Shown here: positions 17,635-25,404 of the stretch, piece after piece
Numbering within the stretch: the stretch's first letter is position 1
Layout: each line of letters begins with the position of its first letter
From: Martinezella lusitana
GTDB lineage: Bacteria > Pseudomonadota > Alphaproteobacteria > Rhizobiales > Rhizobiaceae
Direction: 5' to 3'
DNA length: 64,000 bases
Assembly (NCBI RefSeq): GCF_016901135.1
Contig: NZ_JAFEVL010000003.1
Location: forward strand, 186,001 to 250,000
Program-made: the position numbers and the translations under genes
Notes under the pieces: generated by a model
Database searches by the model: none
What the model was told of the DNA's origin: nothing
What the model saw: only the letters and a program-made list of their open reading frames with translations

Positions 17635-17667
17635 CAGACGTCCCTGGGAGGAGGAGTGGGCCGTCTG
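17635..17667 (-). ncRNA. Anti-Shine-Dalgarno hairpin 2 (CCTCCTCCC loop)
   Basis: CAGACG (17635-17640) pairs with CGTCTG (17662-17667), with additional CCC/GGG pairing inside. The minus-strand loop again displays CTCCTCCTCCCAG. It is 3 bases from hairpin 3, so the array is tightly packed. Confidence 0.75.
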
Positions 17668-17671
17668 AAAC

Positions 17672-17705
17672 TCGAAGCTCTGCGGGAGGAGGTGCATCAC
17701 TTCGA
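17672..17705 (-). ncRNA. Anti-Shine-Dalgarno hairpin 1 (CCTCCTCCC loop)
   Basis: TCGAAG (17672-17677) pairs with CTTCGA (17700-17705), and TGC/GCA close the loop, which reads CACCTCCTCCCGC on the minus strand. It is the member nearest the DUF1127 gene. A looser fifth copy (CTCCTCCTTC on the minus strand, 17797-17806) lacks a clear stem. Confidence 0.75.
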
Positions 17706-17836
17706 TAGAGCCAACCATACCCCAGTCATCGAGATTTCATATAGCTTATGCTGCACTGCAGCTATGCAAAAAACACAAGTCGGAAAACTCAGGGCAGAAG
17801 GAGGAGAAAACCGATCTCCAACAGGAGCGACTGACG

Positions 17837-17864
17837 CAAAAACGCCCGCGTCATCAGCGGGCGT
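17837..17864 (-). terminator. Intrinsic terminator after DUF1127 gene
   Basis: On the minus strand an 8-bp stem (17857-17864 with 17842-17849, GCGGGCGT-type arms) and a 7-base loop are followed by five T. It lies 25 bases past the DUF1127 stop. Read-through or processing here would be needed if the hairpin RNAs at 17552-17705 are made from the DUF1127 promoter. Confidence 0.85.
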
Positions 17865-17888
17865 CGAGCAGTCGTAAAGACTATACAG

Positions 17889-18035
17889 TTAGCGCGCGAT
17901 CGATGCGCGAGCAACGCTGCGGATATCGGCACGATCGATGCCGAGGTCCTGCAGTTCGCGGCTGGACATGCGACCGAGTTCGTTAACAGTCTGACGGAAC
18001 TTGCGCCAGTTGTTGAAAGAGCGTGCTACGTTCAT
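17889..18035 (-). CDS. DUF1127 small arginine-rich protein
   Basis: A 48-residue protein from ATG 18035: MNVARSFNNWRKFRQTVNEL, then GRMSSRELQDLGIDRADIRS and a basic tail. This is the DUF1127 (YjiS-like) signature, common as small stress-induced proteins in Rhizobiales. AGGGGA lies 7 bases upstream. In Rhodobacter the DUF1127 protein CcaF1 is encoded with CcsR RNAs and binds RNA; the same arrangement is seen here. A TATATT box (plus-strand AATATA at 18107-18112) upstream could be its -10 element. Confidence 0.92.
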   Translation of the reverse strand: MNVARSFNNWRKFRQTVNELGRMSSRELQDLGIDRADIRSVARASIAR

Positions 18036-18524
18036 GATAATCCCCTTTCCTGAGGCTTTCTGACGTCAGCAACCTTGTTTGGCCCCGGCGTCGTTTCGAT
18101 GATTGGAATATAGGCGTTTCAATCGGTTTAAAACAGAGATAATCCCGCACTGCACCTATGCATTCAACGCATTGGTTCCGCGTATTCGATAAGGGATGAT
18201 CGTTTTTTAGGCCAAAGTCTGTTCGATGCCGACCGCCAGGCCAGGATCGTGGCAGCGACGGATCACTGTCTGTGAAGTGGCATCGCTCCAAACACTGCTT
18301 AGCCGCAGCAGGCGATTATCTCACATCTACCTCCTCGATGAGGACAAGCTTCTTGGGCGGCTGCGCCATCATGACCAACTCGGGCGCTGAAGCCCCGAAG
18401 AAAAATGCCGCCTCGCCCCGTTTCTCCAACGCGGATCCGCGCTATTCTCAAATGGAGATCCACCCGGCGAGATAGCGCGCACAAAGCCATCTGCGCCCCG
18501 CCTCACGACCGAAGGAGCAACTCC
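18036..18524. other. Intergenic region between DUF1127 and poxB
   Basis: About 490 bases. The left part must hold the DUF1127 promoter on the minus strand. The right part (18400-18524) leads into poxB with GAAGGAG before its ATG. An in-frame extension of poxB upstream to 18405 is open but has no conserved sequence. No further gene is seen. Confidence 0.5.
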
Positions 18525-20249
18525 ATGACGCAGACCCTTGCCGATCTGTTGGCTGAAACCTTGGCGGAAGCCGGCGTCGAGCGCATATGGGGAGTGACGG
18601 GCGACAGCCTGAACGGCCTCAATGACAGCCTGCGGCGTCTCGGCCGGATCGATTGGATGCATGTGCGCCATGAGGAGACCGCCGCTTTCGCGGCCGGCGC
18701 GGAAGCTGCCATTACCGGCAAGCTTGCTGTCTGCGCTGGGAGTTGCGGACCGGGGAACCTGCATCTGATCAATGGGCTCTACGACTGCCAGCGCAACCAT
18801 GTGCCCGTCCTGGCGATCGCCGCGCATATCCCGTCCTCCGAAATCGGTCTGGGCTATTTCCAGGAAACCCATCCGCAGGAGCTGTTCCGCGAATGCAGCG
18901 ATTTCTGCGAGCTGGTATCCAATCCCGCCCAGATGCCGGAGATCCTGCACAGGGCGCTCAACACGGCCATCGGTCGCAATGGCGTGGCCGTGCTCGTCAT
19001 TCCCGGTGACGTGGCGCTCGCCGATGCACCCGCGGGCGCGAAAACAGGCTGGGCGCAACTGGAGCCGCCACGCATTCTCCCTTCGGACGCAGAGATCAGT
19101 CGGCTCTCGGCGCTGCTCAACGGGTCAGACGCCATCACGATCCTGGCTGGCAGCGGCTGCGCCGGTGCCCATGACGCGGTGGTGGCGCTGGCCGAAAAGC
19201 TCGGCGCGCCGGTCGTTCATGCCCTGCGCGGCAAGGAACATGTCGAATGGGACAATCCCTATGACGTCGGCATGACCGGACTGATCGGCTTTTCGTCGGG
19301 CTATCATGCCATGTTGAACTGCGACACGCTCTTGATGCTGGGAACTGATTTCCCCTATCGTCCCTTCTATCCCAAGGATGCCAGGATCGTTCAGATCGAC
19401 CGTAACCCAGGCGCACTTGGCAAACGGGCTCAACTAACCCAAGGCATTGTCGGCGACGTGTCCGAGACAATCGCAGCACTGCTGCCGCACCTTAAGGATC
19501 GACCGAACCATGCCTTCCTCGATGCCGCCCGCAAGCATTATGCCGAGGCGCGAAAGGGACTCGACGATCTGGCCGTCCCGTCGGCGAAGGGCAATCCCAT
19601 TCACCCTCAGTATCTGGCGCGGCTGATAAGCAAAATCGCGTCGGAGGACGCGATCTTCACCGCCGATGTCGGCACACCGACCGTATGGGCGGCCCGCTAT
19701 CTGAAGATGAACGGCAAGCGCCGCCTGCTCGGCTCGTTCAACCACGGCTCGATGGCCAATGCCATGCTGCAGGCCATCGGTGCTCAGGCAGCTGCGCCCG
19801 ACCGGCAGGTCGTGTCGCTCTCCGGCGATGGCGGCTTCACGATGATGATGGGCGACTTCATCACCCTTTCCCAGCTCGAGCTGCCGGTGAAGATAGTCGT
19901 CTTCAACAACGGCTCGCTGGGCTTCGTCGCCATGGAAATGAAGGCCGGCGGCTTCCTCGATACCGGGACAGACCTGAAGAACCCGAACTTTGCCGCCATG
20001 GCCGAGGCGATGGGCGTCAAGGCGTACCGGGTTGAGGACTCCAGCAATCTCGAGGGCGCGCTGCGCGAGGCGTTGGCGCATCGCGGCCCGGTGCTCGTGG
20101 ATGTCGTCACGGCAAAGCAGGAACTGGTCATGCCGCCGAAGATCAAGCTCGAACAGGCTAAGGGCTTCAGCCTTTACATGCTGAAAGCGATCATCAACGG
20201 TCGGGGCGACGAGGTCGTGGAACTCGCCAAAACCAATCTCAGGCTCTGA
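18525..20249 (+). CDS. poxB: Ubiquinone-dependent pyruvate dehydrogenase (pyruvate oxidase)
   Basis: A 574-residue TPP enzyme, the same length as E. coli PoxB (572). The N-terminal Pyr domain has the catalytic Glu in [14 protein letters not shown] and the [17 protein letters not shown] motif. The central FAD-binding domain contains [20 protein letters not shown]. The PP domain has the GDGGFTM...NNGSLGF TPP/Mg motif. The C-terminus is basic and helical, as needed for membrane binding. It oxidises pyruvate to acetate and CO2, passing electrons to ubiquinone at the inner membrane. It forms a pair with the FUSC gene 15 bases downstream. Confidence 0.93.
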   Translation: MTQTLADLLAETLAEAGVERIWGVTGDSLNGLNDSLRRLGRIDWMHVRHEETAAFAAGAEAAITGKLAVCAGSCGPGNLHLINGLYDCQRNHVPVLAIAAHIPSSEIGLGYFQETHPQELFRECSDFCELVSNPAQMPEILHRALNTAIGRNGVAVLVIPGDVALADAPAGAKTGWAQLEPPRILPSDAEISRLSALLNGSDAITILAGSGCAGAHDAVVALAEKLGAPVVHALRGKEHVEWDNPYDVGMTGLIGFSSGYHAMLNCDTLLMLGTDFPYRPFYPKDARIVQIDRNPGALGKRAQLTQGIVGDVSETIAALLPHLKDRPNHAFLDAARKHYAEARKGLDDLAVPSAKGNPIHPQYLARLISKIASEDAIFTADVGTPTVWAARYLKMNGKRRLLGSFNHGSMANAMLQAIGAQAAAPDRQVVSLSGDGGFTMMMGDFITLSQLELPVKIVVFNNGSLGFVAMEMKAGGFLDTGTDLKNPNFAAMAEAMGVKAYRVEDSSNLEGALREALAHRGPVLVDVVTAKQELVMPPKIKLEQAKGFSLYMLKAIINGRGDEVVELAKTNLRL

Positions 20250-20263
20250 CAGGAGAGCGGCGC

Positions 20264-20788
20264 GTGACCGGACTGGAACTCGCCAGGCATATAGCCTTCG
20301 TACTGCGCTGCTCCGCTGCAGCGACATTCTCCTACATGCTGGCGTCCGTTATCGGCCTGCCGCATCCGGTATGGGCGGCGATGTCGGGGATCATCGTCTC
20401 GCAGGAGAAGCTAACCGAAACGCGCAGCGCCATGGCCTGGCGGCTGATCGGCACGGTGATTGGCATCGTCGTCGCCGTGGCCGTTGGCAGCCTCACCGCT
20501 CCGCTCGGCGCCGATGTGGCAGTACAGATCGCCCTTGCCGTCGGGCTCTGCGCCATCGTCGCCCGCCGCTATCCCGCGGTTAGGGTCTGCATGTGGACAG
20601 GGCCAATCGTGTTCCTGACGGCAGATCCGGGTATGCCTCTCTTCATGGTCGGCCTTTATCGCGGCACCGAGGTCTTTCTCGGCGGCTTGGTCGGTGCAGC
20701 GTTGCATGCCGTCTCGGAAGCGGTGATTAGGGGCATGTTTGGCAGAGCTGGGCCTGATCCTGCCGATCTGGCGGAAAAACAGCCATGA
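20264..20788 (+). CDS. FUSC-family membrane protein (small)
   Basis: A 174-residue protein starting at GTG 20264 behind AGGAGAG. About five to six hydrophobic segments include VLRCSAAATFSYMLASVIG, HPVWAAMSGIIVSQE and RLIGTVIGIVVAVAVG, which match the membrane half of FUSC/aromatic-acid exporter proteins (conserved PxWAxxS..V and R..GT..G). The soluble half of long family members is missing. With PoxB it may export acetate or another weak acid (speculative). Confidence 0.8.
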   Translation: MTGLELARHIAFVLRCSAAATFSYMLASVIGLPHPVWAAMSGIIVSQEKLTETRSAMAWRLIGTVIGIVVAVAVGSLTAPLGADVAVQIALAVGLCAIVARRYPAVRVCMWTGPIVFLTADPGMPLFMVGLYRGTEVFLGGLVGAALHAVSEAVIRGMFGRAGPDPADLAEKQP

Positions 20789-20913
20789 CGCTCTCCCGTG
20801 CATGGCGAGCGAAACAACTGAAATCAAGCTCGATGACCCCTTGGAAAGATTTTAGCTATTCAGTCTGGATGAGGCAGACCGGCGGGGCACCGCCCCGTCG
20901 GTCTGCAATCATC

Positions 20914-22116
20914 CTACCAGCTCCACATCGTGCCGTCGGATAGACGGGCAACATCCAGATAGGCACGGCGGTAAGGATATTTCTCAGCCGCCTTCTCATC
21001 GATATCCACGCCGTGACCAGGCTTTTCGCCGCTATAGAGATAGCCATCCTTCAGATGCCACTCGTGCGGAAAAACATCCTTCGCCTCGGCAGGATGCAAG
21101 GCATATTCTTGGATCCCGAAGTTGGGTACCCAGCGGTCGAAATGAAGAGCCGCACCCATGGTGATCGGCGACATGTCGGCCGCGCCATGGCAGGCGGTGC
21201 GGATATGGTAAAGGCCGGCGAGATCGGCGATGCGCCGTACGTGGGTGATCCCGCCGGCATGCAGCGGCGTCGTGCGGATGTAGTCGATCAGCTGTTCCTG
21301 GATCAGTTGCCGGCAGTCGTGAATGGAGTTGAACACCTCGCCAAGCGCCAGCGGCGTCGTCGAATGATGCCGGATCAGCCGGTAGGATTCCTGGTTTTCG
21401 GCGGGAACGGCATCCTCCAGCCAGAACAGCTTGTGGCGCTCCACTTCCTTGGCGAGTGCCGCTGCCTCCTGCGGCGTCAGCCTGTGATGGACATCGTGAA
21501 GCAGGTGCAGTTCATAGCCGAAGCGATCACGCAGATGATCGAGAAGTTTCGGCAGGAAGCGGAGATAGGTCGGCGTATCCCAAAGCGTCTCGCGCGGCCT
21601 GTCCTCGGCCTGGGCAAGCGAGCCGACCTTTTCGACGCCATAGGTGACGGGGAGGCCCGGAACGGCGGCCTGCACGCGGATCGCTTTCCAACCTTGCGCC
21701 TGGAACTCCGCTACCTTGTCGGCGGTTTCCTCGATCGTCTCGCCATTGGCATGAGTGTAGGTCAACATATGCGTCCGGCTGGCGCCGCCGAGCAGCTGAT
21801 AGAGCGGCATATTTGCCGCCTTTGCCTTGATGTCCCACAGGGCCACGTCGACGGCAGCGATCGCCGCCATCGTGATCGGGCCGCGGCGCCAGTAGGCGCC
21901 TTTATAGAAATACTGCCAGATATCCTCGATCTGCGACGCATCCCGGCCAATCAGGCAGGGTACGAGGTGATCCTGCAGATAGGAGGCAACGGAAAGCTCG
22001 CGGCCGTTCACCGTCGCATCCCCGATGCCATAGATACCCTCGTCGGTCTCGATCTTGAGGGTGACGAAATTGCGTCCGGGCGAGCAGACGATCACCTTCG
22101 CATTGGTGATTTTCAT
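20914..22116 (-). CDS. manD: D-mannonate dehydratase, enolase superfamily (ManD/RspA type)
   Basis: A 400-residue enolase-superfamily dehydratase. Characteristic ManD motifs are all present: [62 protein letters not shown] and [15 protein letters not shown] 22116 follows AAAGGACA; a longer frame to 22443 runs through the transporter gene and is not real. It converts D-mannonate to 2-keto-3-deoxygluconate in hexuronate breakdown. Some RspA proteins have low activity or act on D-gluconate, so kinetics are uncertain. It is co-transcribed with the MFS gene 29 bases upstream. Confidence 0.92.
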   Translation of the reverse strand: MKITNAKVIVCSPGRNFVTLKIETDEGIYGIGDATVNGRELSVASYLQDHLVPCLIGRDASQIEDIWQYFYKGAYWRRGPITMAAIAAVDVALWDIKAKAANMPLYQLLGGASRTHMLTYTHANGETIEETADKVAEFQAQGWKAIRVQAAVPGLPVTYGVEKVGSLAQAEDRPRETLWDTPTYLRFLPKLLDHLRDRFGYELHLLHDVHHRLTPQEAAALAKEVERHKLFWLEDAVPAENQESYRLIRHHSTTPLALGEVFNSIHDCRQLIQEQLIDYIRTTPLHAGGITHVRRIADLAGLYHIRTACHGAADMSPITMGAALHFDRWVPNFGIQEYALHPAEAKDVFPHEWHLKDGYLYSGEKPGHGVDIDEKAAEKYPYRRAYLDVARLSDGTMWSW

Positions 22117-22145
22117 GGAATGTCCTTTCGTGTCTTGGAAATGGC

Positions 22146-23459
22146 TCAAGCCGTCGGTTCCGGGATCGGCTCGATACGGCCGAGGATGAAGACGTAAGAG
22201 AGGATGCCGATTGCCAGCATCACGCCAGCCAGGATGAAGGCGCGGCTGAAGGATTGCGTGGCGCCGACAATGAAGCCGGTGATGATCGGCGCGGCGATGC
22301 CGGTCACGCTGTTCAAGAAGTTCATGATGCCGCCGATCGTCGCCGCACCACCCTTCGGCGCAATCAGCGACGGGATGGACCAGCCGGCCGGCGCAGCAGC
22401 GGCGAGCCCGCTCAACGAGACCGTAATCCAGAAGATCGCCCAATAGGGATGCGATGTCAGGCCCGCACCGACGACTGCAAGACCCATCAACATGCCAAGC
22501 ACGATGATCGTCTTGCGCACCTTGGACTCGTCATGCCCCTTGCGGATCAGATGGTCGATCAGCCAACCGCCGATCAGAAGATCGGAGATGGTGGCGAATA
22601 TCCACGGAATAGTCGTGAAGGTTGCGGACTTCAGGATGTCCATATGCATCTCCTTCACCAGATAGTCCGGCAGCCAGAAGATGAAGAGCGCGAAGGCATA
22701 GCCATAGGCGGCGAATCCGATGGACAGGCCCCAGACCTTGCGGTTGCGCAGGAGGTAGCCGAGAAGCCCGACCGCGTTTGCCGAAGCTTCGCCTTCCTGG
22801 GACGCACCGCCGCCCTTGATATAGCTGCGCTCCTCGTCCGACAGATGCCGGTCGGCACTCGGATCCCGGTAGAACATCCAGAACAGGCCGAAGAAGACGA
22901 AGCTGATGATCGCCGTGGCGACGAAGCCGCCGCGCCAGCCGAAATGGAGCATCAGAAAAGCGACCAGCGGGATAGCGATCACGTTGGAGAATTTCGCGGC
23001 CGCGTCGAACAACGCAGTCGCAAGCCCGCGCTCGTGCCTCGGGAACCAGTAACCGGTCGCCTTCGAATTTGCCGGGAAGCCGGGAGTTTCGGCAACGCCG
23101 AGCAACATGCGCGAGAGAAAAAGCGTGGACATGCCCGTGGAAAAGGCCGTGATAACCGAGGCGATACCCCAGGAGAACGTGCTCCAGCGCATGACCTTCG
23201 TCACGCCGAAACGGTCAAGCAGCACACCGACAGGGATTTGCAGGAAGCCGTAGGTCCACCCGAAGGCACTGAACAGAATCCCCATCTCGGCCGGGCCGAT
23301 TTTGAATTCGTCCTGGATAAGCGGGGACGCGACCGTGAGGTTTACGCGGTCGAAGTAGTTGACCAGAACGCCGAGCGCCAGAAGTCCGCCGATCCACCAG
23401 CGGCGATTTGTGGATGGCCGCCGCATCGCGTGAGCGACCGTCAAGTGACTCATATTCAT
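22146..23459 (-). CDS. MFS transporter, ACS family (hexuronate/glucarate-type)
   Basis: A 437-residue, 12-helix transporter. Diagnostic segments are [20 protein letters not shown] in helix 1 (the ACS-family NYxDR), [31 protein letters not shown] and [17 protein letters not shown]. Relatives import galacturonate, glucarate or other sugar acids with protons. Paired with ManD, it probably takes up a hexuronate or mannonate. GGGAGGAG precedes ATG 23459. Confidence 0.92.
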   Translation of the reverse strand: MNMSHLTVAHAMRRPSTNRRWWIGGLLALGVLVNYFDRVNLTVASPLIQDEFKIGPAEMGILFSAFGWTYGFLQIPVGVLLDRFGVTKVMRWSTFSWGIASVITAFSTGMSTLFLSRMLLGVAETPGFPANSKATGYWFPRHERGLATALFDAAAKFSNVIAIPLVAFLMLHFGWRGGFVATAIISFVFFGLFWMFYRDPSADRHLSDEERSYIKGGGASQEGEASANAVGLLGYLLRNRKVWGLSIGFAAYGYAFALFIFWLPDYLVKEMHMDILKSATFTTIPWIFATISDLLIGGWLIDHLIRKGHDESKVRKTIIVLGMLMGLAVVGAGLTSHPYWAIFWITVSLSGLAAAAPAGWSIPSLIAPKGGAATIGGIMNFLNSVTGIAAPIITGFIVGATQSFSRAFILAGVMLAIGILSYVFILGRIEPIPEPTA

Positions 23460-23589
23460 GTTCTCCTCCCATAAAATATCAACACTATAATCTGAAATTT
23501 CACATTGCTGAATAATCCTGTTATATCGTGCGAGTCAATATCAGTCGTGCAACGACGAAGCGCGACCAGCACTATGAGGACGGCACAGG
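23460..23589. promoter_or_regulatory. Divergent promoter region of the mannonate locus with GTCGT-GCA-ACGAC palindrome
   Basis: The 130 bases between the transporter and the GntR gene are AT-rich on the transporter side. A perfect 5-bp inverted repeat GTCGTGCAACGAC lies at 23544-23556, 34 bases before the regulator start. It is a candidate operator for the GntR protein; binding is inferred. Confidence 0.45.
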
Positions 23590-24366
23590 ATGGTGCGAAA
23601 AATCTCGGAGAGGCCGTCTCGCAGCCTGTCGGATGAAGCTTACGATCGGCTCGAAAGCATGCTGATATCCTCCGAACTCGCGCCCGGAGCACGCTATACG
23701 ATCCAGCAGCTACAGGAGAAGTCAGGGCTTGGCAGAACGCCGGTACATGACGCGGTCAAACGCCTTGCAAGCAATCAACTGGTCCATGTCAGTCCTCGTT
23801 CAGGCCTATTGATTGCCCCGGTCAATCTTGCGCAGGAGAGAACGCTGCTTCCGCTGCGGACGGAGATCGAAAGCCTCGCCTGTGGGCTGGCCAGTGAGCG
23901 CGCCACACCGCACGACCAGATGGTATTGCGGCGCTTCATCACTGATCTTGAAGCATCGGAGAGTGAGCTCAATCTCGCCCGGTTCAACGAAACGGACCGC
24001 TTGCTGAACGGCGCCATTCTGAAAGCATCCGGCGAGCCTCTGCTCGCCAACACACTTATTCCGCTGCAGACGCTCTACCGCCGTACAGGGTGGATATTCC
24101 ACGTCCATGTCGCGCAGTCGTCGTCCATGCATTCGATGATCGCCGACCACGTTTCTCTTCTTAAGCTGATCCTGTCAGGCAACCGCGAACAAACCCAATC
24201 CTTCGTACGAAAGATGATGCTGTCGCTGTCCGAGGTCTTGCAGCACGTGCGCGAGCACGTTGATCCCTCTATCCTGGACGTGCGCCTGGCGCGGCTCGAT
24301 GTCCGCACGGGCATGTCGAGCACGCCTTCCAAATCGAGCGACGCCCCGCAGCCCATTGCAAAGTGA
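23590..24366 (+). CDS. GntR-family (FCD-type) regulator of the mannonate locus
   Basis: A 258-residue transcription factor with a GntR winged helix at about 13-75 (YTIQQLQEKSGLGRTPVHDA, VHVSPRSGLLIAP) and an FCD ligand-binding domain to about 225 (FNETDRLLNGAILKASG, HSMIADHVSLLKLIL). The regulator is divergent from the MFS-manD operon and probably represses it until a sugar acid binds. The last 30 residues are a low-complexity tail. It is not closely similar to the GntR at 5381, which has an extra DNA-binding domain. Confidence 0.9.
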   Translation: MVRKISERPSRSLSDEAYDRLESMLISSELAPGARYTIQQLQEKSGLGRTPVHDAVKRLASNQLVHVSPRSGLLIAPVNLAQERTLLPLRTEIESLACGLASERATPHDQMVLRRFITDLEASESELNLARFNETDRLLNGAILKASGEPLLANTLIPLQTLYRRTGWIFHVHVAQSSSMHSMIADHVSLLKLILSGNREQTQSFVRKMMLSLSEVLQHVREHVDPSILDVRLARLDVRTGMSSTPSKSSDAPQPIAK

Positions 24367-24520
24367 TCTCGAGCTGGCTCAGTTCTTGGTGGTCCGTCAG
24401 TCAGTTCCTGCGCGGACAGATTTGTGTCTGCCTTAAATTGCGGCCGTTTATCAATGCAACCCATTGCAAGGGGCATTGGTGCAGGGATGAAAATTCAATG
24501 GTTTGGCTTGGGGTGCCTCA

Positions 24521-24961
24521 TCAGCGTCCATCAATATCCAAGACGCGAAGATAACTCTCGAGGAGCAACGCCCTGTCCCGGGTCAGATCAGTTTCGGCAT
24601 CAGCCTGCATAGGGGCGTACATACTCCCTTGCGTGGTGGCAAACAGACTTCCACGAGCCCGCGCCTCCATATCCCGATAGGCTATCCAACTGCGCTGAGC
24701 GGCTCTCAGGTCTTGCCCGGCCTGCGTTGGAAGTTCGTTCAGGAGCTTCGAATAGGCCACGTTCATCCGTTTATCGTACGATGCAAGCGCTTTCGTTTCA
24801 CACGCAGTCTGGTCACCGGTCGAATCATTTTTCGGATCCTGCAGGCAAGAATCAAGGCTTTGCCGGGTCGGATCCTTCAATGGTCCAGCACCTGCCGGCG
24901 GAAAGATGAATTGAGCGGACAAAAGGATGACAACGTATTTGAGCGTACAATTCATGATCAT
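24521..24961 (-). CDS. LprI/DUF1311-family secreted protein
   Basis: A 146-residue protein with an N-terminal signal peptide (cleavage likely after PPAGA, about residue 25). The DUF1311 domain has Cys pairs in LDSCLQDP and QTACETKALASYDKRMN, followed by LQAxQRxWIxYRD-like LRAAQRSWIAYRDMEARA. Members include the lysozyme inhibitor LprI of Mycobacterium, but most are of unknown function and periplasmic. ATG at 24955 (Met3) is an equally good start. It is a single-gene unit. Confidence 0.85.
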   Translation of the reverse strand: MIMNCTLKYVVILLSAQFIFPPAGAGPLKDPTRQSLDSCLQDPKNDSTGDQTACETKALASYDKRMNVAYSKLLNELPTQAGQDLRAAQRSWIAYRDMEARARGSLFATTQGSMYAPMQADAETDLTRDRALLLESYLRVLDIDGR

Positions 24962-25404
24962 ACAACCGTGTTGATCGCGGCAGGGCGGTCCTTGAATGCC
25001 ATTTTAAATCTCGAAATGAAATCACTTTCGGACAGCTTAAGCCCCTCGATGATTGAGCGGGTGCGACACCGGCCAATGGTATCTGTTGCGGGGAGATGCT
25101 CGAGAATCGCGCCAAAGATTTGGGACTGCTCACAACGCTACGCTGAGGTTCAATACCCACCTGCCACCTGATTGAAGCGGATCGTCACAGCCCCGCATTG
25201 CATAAAAGGACGTAGCCGAGCAGGTCCGATAGCACGGGCCGGTTGCCGATCCCGATCCACTCACATCCCAAAGAAGTGCATTTTACTCATAAAATTAGAC
25301 GTGGCTTTTTTAGTTGCCACGAATCTTCGGCCATGCTTTTAGTTCGATGGGGGAGGCCAAAACGTCGGCCGAAAGTGCATTTGAGTATGGGGGGCGTGCA
25401 CCGT
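24962..25404. other. Intergenic region upstream of autotransporter
   Basis: About 440 bases without a supported gene. The autotransporter frame stays open back to 25243, but the translated stretch has no signal-peptide character. The region must contain the autotransporter promoter; I could not assign boxes. Confidence 0.5.

Noticed and set aside
20914..22443. 509-residue version of the mannonate dehydratase
   Set aside because: The extra N-terminal part overlaps the transporter gene in another frame and is not protein-like; ATG 22116 has a proper ribosome-binding site.
24503..25171. 222-residue plus-strand reading frame over the LprI-like gene
   Set aside because: It is antisense to a gene with a signal peptide and family motifs, and its own translation is Arg/Ser-rich without any domain.
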